Assembly (NCBI GenBank): GCA_945909635.1
Contig: OX246690.1
Span: 558,001 to 622,000 of the forward strand
Direction: 5' to 3'
Origin: Clostridioides difficile_A
Lineage (GTDB): Bacteria > Bacillota > Clostridia > Peptostreptococcales > Peptostreptococcaceae
DNA: 64,000 nucleotides
How positions within the stretch are numbered: the first letter of the stretch is position 1; the number at the start of each line of letters is the position of its first letter. A program made the position numbers and the translations under genes. The notes beneath the pieces were generated by a model, which was not told the DNA's origin, made no database searches, and worked only from the letters and a program-made list of their open reading frames with translations. Of the stretch, positions 62,886 through 64,000 are shown in pieces.

Positions 62886-63281
62886 TTATTCTCCTGTGCA
62901 AGCGCTATTTTTTTCTTCAGTTTCATTTTCTTTGATTTCTTCATATTTAATGCTATTACAATTAGTATCTTCTACAGTTTTTATAGCTTCAGTTTTAGGA
63001 GCTTCTTGTTCATATTTAGAGACTTCTTGTATAGCGTTTGCCTTAGATGTTGATGATTCCTCCTGTTCGTTGATTTCTTTTGCTTCTGCTAAAATATCTT
63101 CTACGTTTTCTTGGATTTTAGTAGTTGTTTCAAGTACAGAGTCTTTAACTTTTAATGCCCCTGCTGTTGCACGAGTGCAAGTTTTTTTTGCACAGTCGCT
63201 TGAAAGTATCTTAACACCTAAAGTGCCAAAAAGTACTCCTCCTAAAAATATCCCTGTTTTTTTCATTTTTAAAATATTCAT
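62886..63281 (-). CDS. DUF6110-like small membrane-anchored protein
   Basis: The 131-residue product has one N-terminal hydrophobic helix (KTGIFLGGVLFGTLGVKIL, about 8-26) and a Cys-containing DCAKKTCTRATAGALKVKDS segment. A long acidic tail with EEKNSACTGE at the end follows. It resembles DUF6110 proteins that commonly accompany this ATPase type in Firmicutes; that assignment is from memory. It probably aids metal delivery or assembly at the membrane. AAAGGATAAGG precedes the ATG. It is co-directional with the ATPase and probably the first gene of the operon. Confidence 0.68.
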   Translation of the reverse strand: MNILKMKKTGIFLGGVLFGTLGVKILSSDCAKKTCTRATAGALKVKDSVLETTTKIQENVEDILAEAKEINEQEESSTSKANAIQEVSKYEQEAPKTEAIKTVEDTNCNSIKYEEIKENETEEKNSACTGE

Positions 63282-63532
63282 TTTACCTTATCCTTTCGTT
63301 TAGTTAGATTTTATTTATATTTATGTACAGAGTAATAAATGCTTGAAGTAACTCTTATATAGCTGATACAATTTTCTATATTTATTTTATATTTTAGAAA
63401 ATTCTTGATATCTATTTCAAAAATTAAAAATTCAATAATAATTGTTATTAATAGATTTTTAAAATCATATGACATTTATTACCATTTATGAAATTAAGTA
63501 TAGCATGAGCGAATGGTATTTTCAACAGAAAA

Positions 63533-63547
63533 TGATAATTTATATCA
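63533..63547. promoter_or_regulatory. Fur-like palindrome upstream of the metal ATPase operon
   Basis: TGATAATTTATATCA (63533-63547) has TGATA/TATCA arms and resembles a Fur/PerR-family 7-1-7 box. The rest of 63282-63690 is AT-rich; two copies of an 18-bp direct repeat (ATGAGTGTTRGCATATGT) lie at 63641-63676. Control by a metal regulator is inference. Confidence 0.4.
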
Positions 63548-63696
63548 ATTAATTTGGTTGGTTTGTGAAAGAATGTAGTAGGAGAGTTTAAGGTGTTGAG
63601 ATTAAGAATTTTTCTATAGTGGAATTTTATAATGATTTATATGAGTGTTGGCATATGTATGAGTGTTAGCATATGTATGGGATTTGCAATCGTCAA

Positions 63697-63732
63697 AAAG
63701 CTAGAGATTTATGTTTTAATTCTCTAGCTTCT
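63697..63732 (-). terminator. Terminator of the minus-strand nitroreductase gene
   Basis: AAGCTAGAGA / TCTCTAGCTT form a 10-bp stem (63699-63708, 63721-63730); on the minus strand it is followed by TTTTTG. Confidence 0.8.
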
Positions 63733-63782
63733 TATTTATTTTCTATACATGATGCTGGGATAGCACCATGTTAGAATTTTTA

Positions 63783-64000
63783 TTATAACCATTTTATCGA
63801 TGGATGAGGAACAGCTCTGCCTTCCTTAGTTATATGTGTTGTAGGGAATCCAATTGCACAGGCATCAAATCCATATTCTCCTGTTGGGACTCCTAAAATA
63901 TCGCAGAAATCTTTATTATTGCCTAATCTTCCTATTACACTAACAAGTTCAAGACCTAATCCTAAAGCCGTTGATTTAAGCCACATATTTTGCATCACAT
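63783..64000 (-). CDS. Nitroreductase-family protein, C-terminal part
   Basis: The frame is open to the right edge, so the 5' part is outside. The ~72 residues (QNMWLKSTALGLGLELVSVI, then LGVPTGEYGFDACAIGFP and KEGRAVPHPSIKWL) match the end of FMN-dependent nitroreductases: the helix with GLG and the DACAIGFP strand. Substrate unknown. A terminator lies just downstream. Confidence 0.8.
   Translation of the reverse strand, partial: VMQNMWLKSTALGLGLELVSVIGRLGNNKDFCDILGVPTGEYGFDACAIGFPTTHITKEGRAVPHPSIKWL

Noticed and set aside
62896..63303. Plus-strand ORF of 135 codons
   Set aside because: It is antisense to the DUF6110-like gene, which has a ribosome site, membrane helix and sensible context.

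Overview
The window is AT-rich, low-GC Firmicute DNA with strong AGGAGG-type ribosome sites, TTG/GTG starts and TTGACA/TATAAT promoters. Gene content points to Clostridioides difficile or a very close relative: a SleC-type spore cortex hydrolase lies next to a PrsW protease, with an indolepyruvate oxidoreductase, a T-box-controlled thrS and gapN. This species call is inference from recognised proteins; no search was run. No rRNA, tRNA, insertion sequence, prophage or CRISPR array was found.

Layout. 1-4.3 kb: end of cheB, a membrane-anchored DUF3298-type protein, an ornithine cyclodeaminase-family enzyme, a lipoprotein and a DUF975-type membrane protein. 4.4-7.6 kb: a BlaI-type repressor, an M56 (BlaR1-like) membrane protease without a penicillin-binding sensor, and two near-identical small secreted proteins in a 587-bp tandem duplication. 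All three promoters carry the same paired operators, and a decayed third copy follows. 8.1-10.5 kb: iorAB. 10.5-10.8 kb: a 74-bp tandem repeat able to form RNA hairpins. 11-20.7 kb: an Mpv17-like membrane protein, sleC (minus), prsW, an RsmF-like rRNA methylase, two type I signal peptidases, a TIM-barrel isomerase, a nucleoside kinase and glsA. 20.8-35.9 kb: an ArsR-type regulator, DNA repair genes (nfo, nth, a RusA-like nuclease), an aldo-keto reductase, queG, a Lon-like protease, trmL, a DegV protein, two BMP-family binding proteins, a pentein-like protein, a YtxC-like protein and a DUF445 protein. 36-41.5 kb: T-box leader, thrS and a rifampin-phosphotransferase-like enzyme.

41.7-49.7 kb is mostly on the minus strand: a padR-HAAS-DUF4097 operon, an HD protein, a tetR-small membrane protein-MFS efflux operon with a 44-bp palindrome, and a flavodoxin/ferredoxin (EFR1-type) protein. 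An orphan AgrC-like kinase is on the plus strand. 50-51.5 kb is gapN.

The most unusual part is 51.9-60.6 kb. A 91-residue protein with the hallmarks of a eukaryotic-type cystatin (stefin) comes first, followed by a 95-residue protein of unknown family. Two large P-loop GTPase-like proteins (831 and 1733 residues) follow; each has a collagen-like glycine-rich domain, and the larger has long coiled coils flanking two hydrophobic segments. The four genes are co-directional and tightly spaced apart from one hairpin between the small and large pairs. I know of no described system with this composition. The window ends with a metal P-type ATPase and its DUF6110-like partner, separated by five 22-bp repeats, and the 3' part of a nitroreductase gene.
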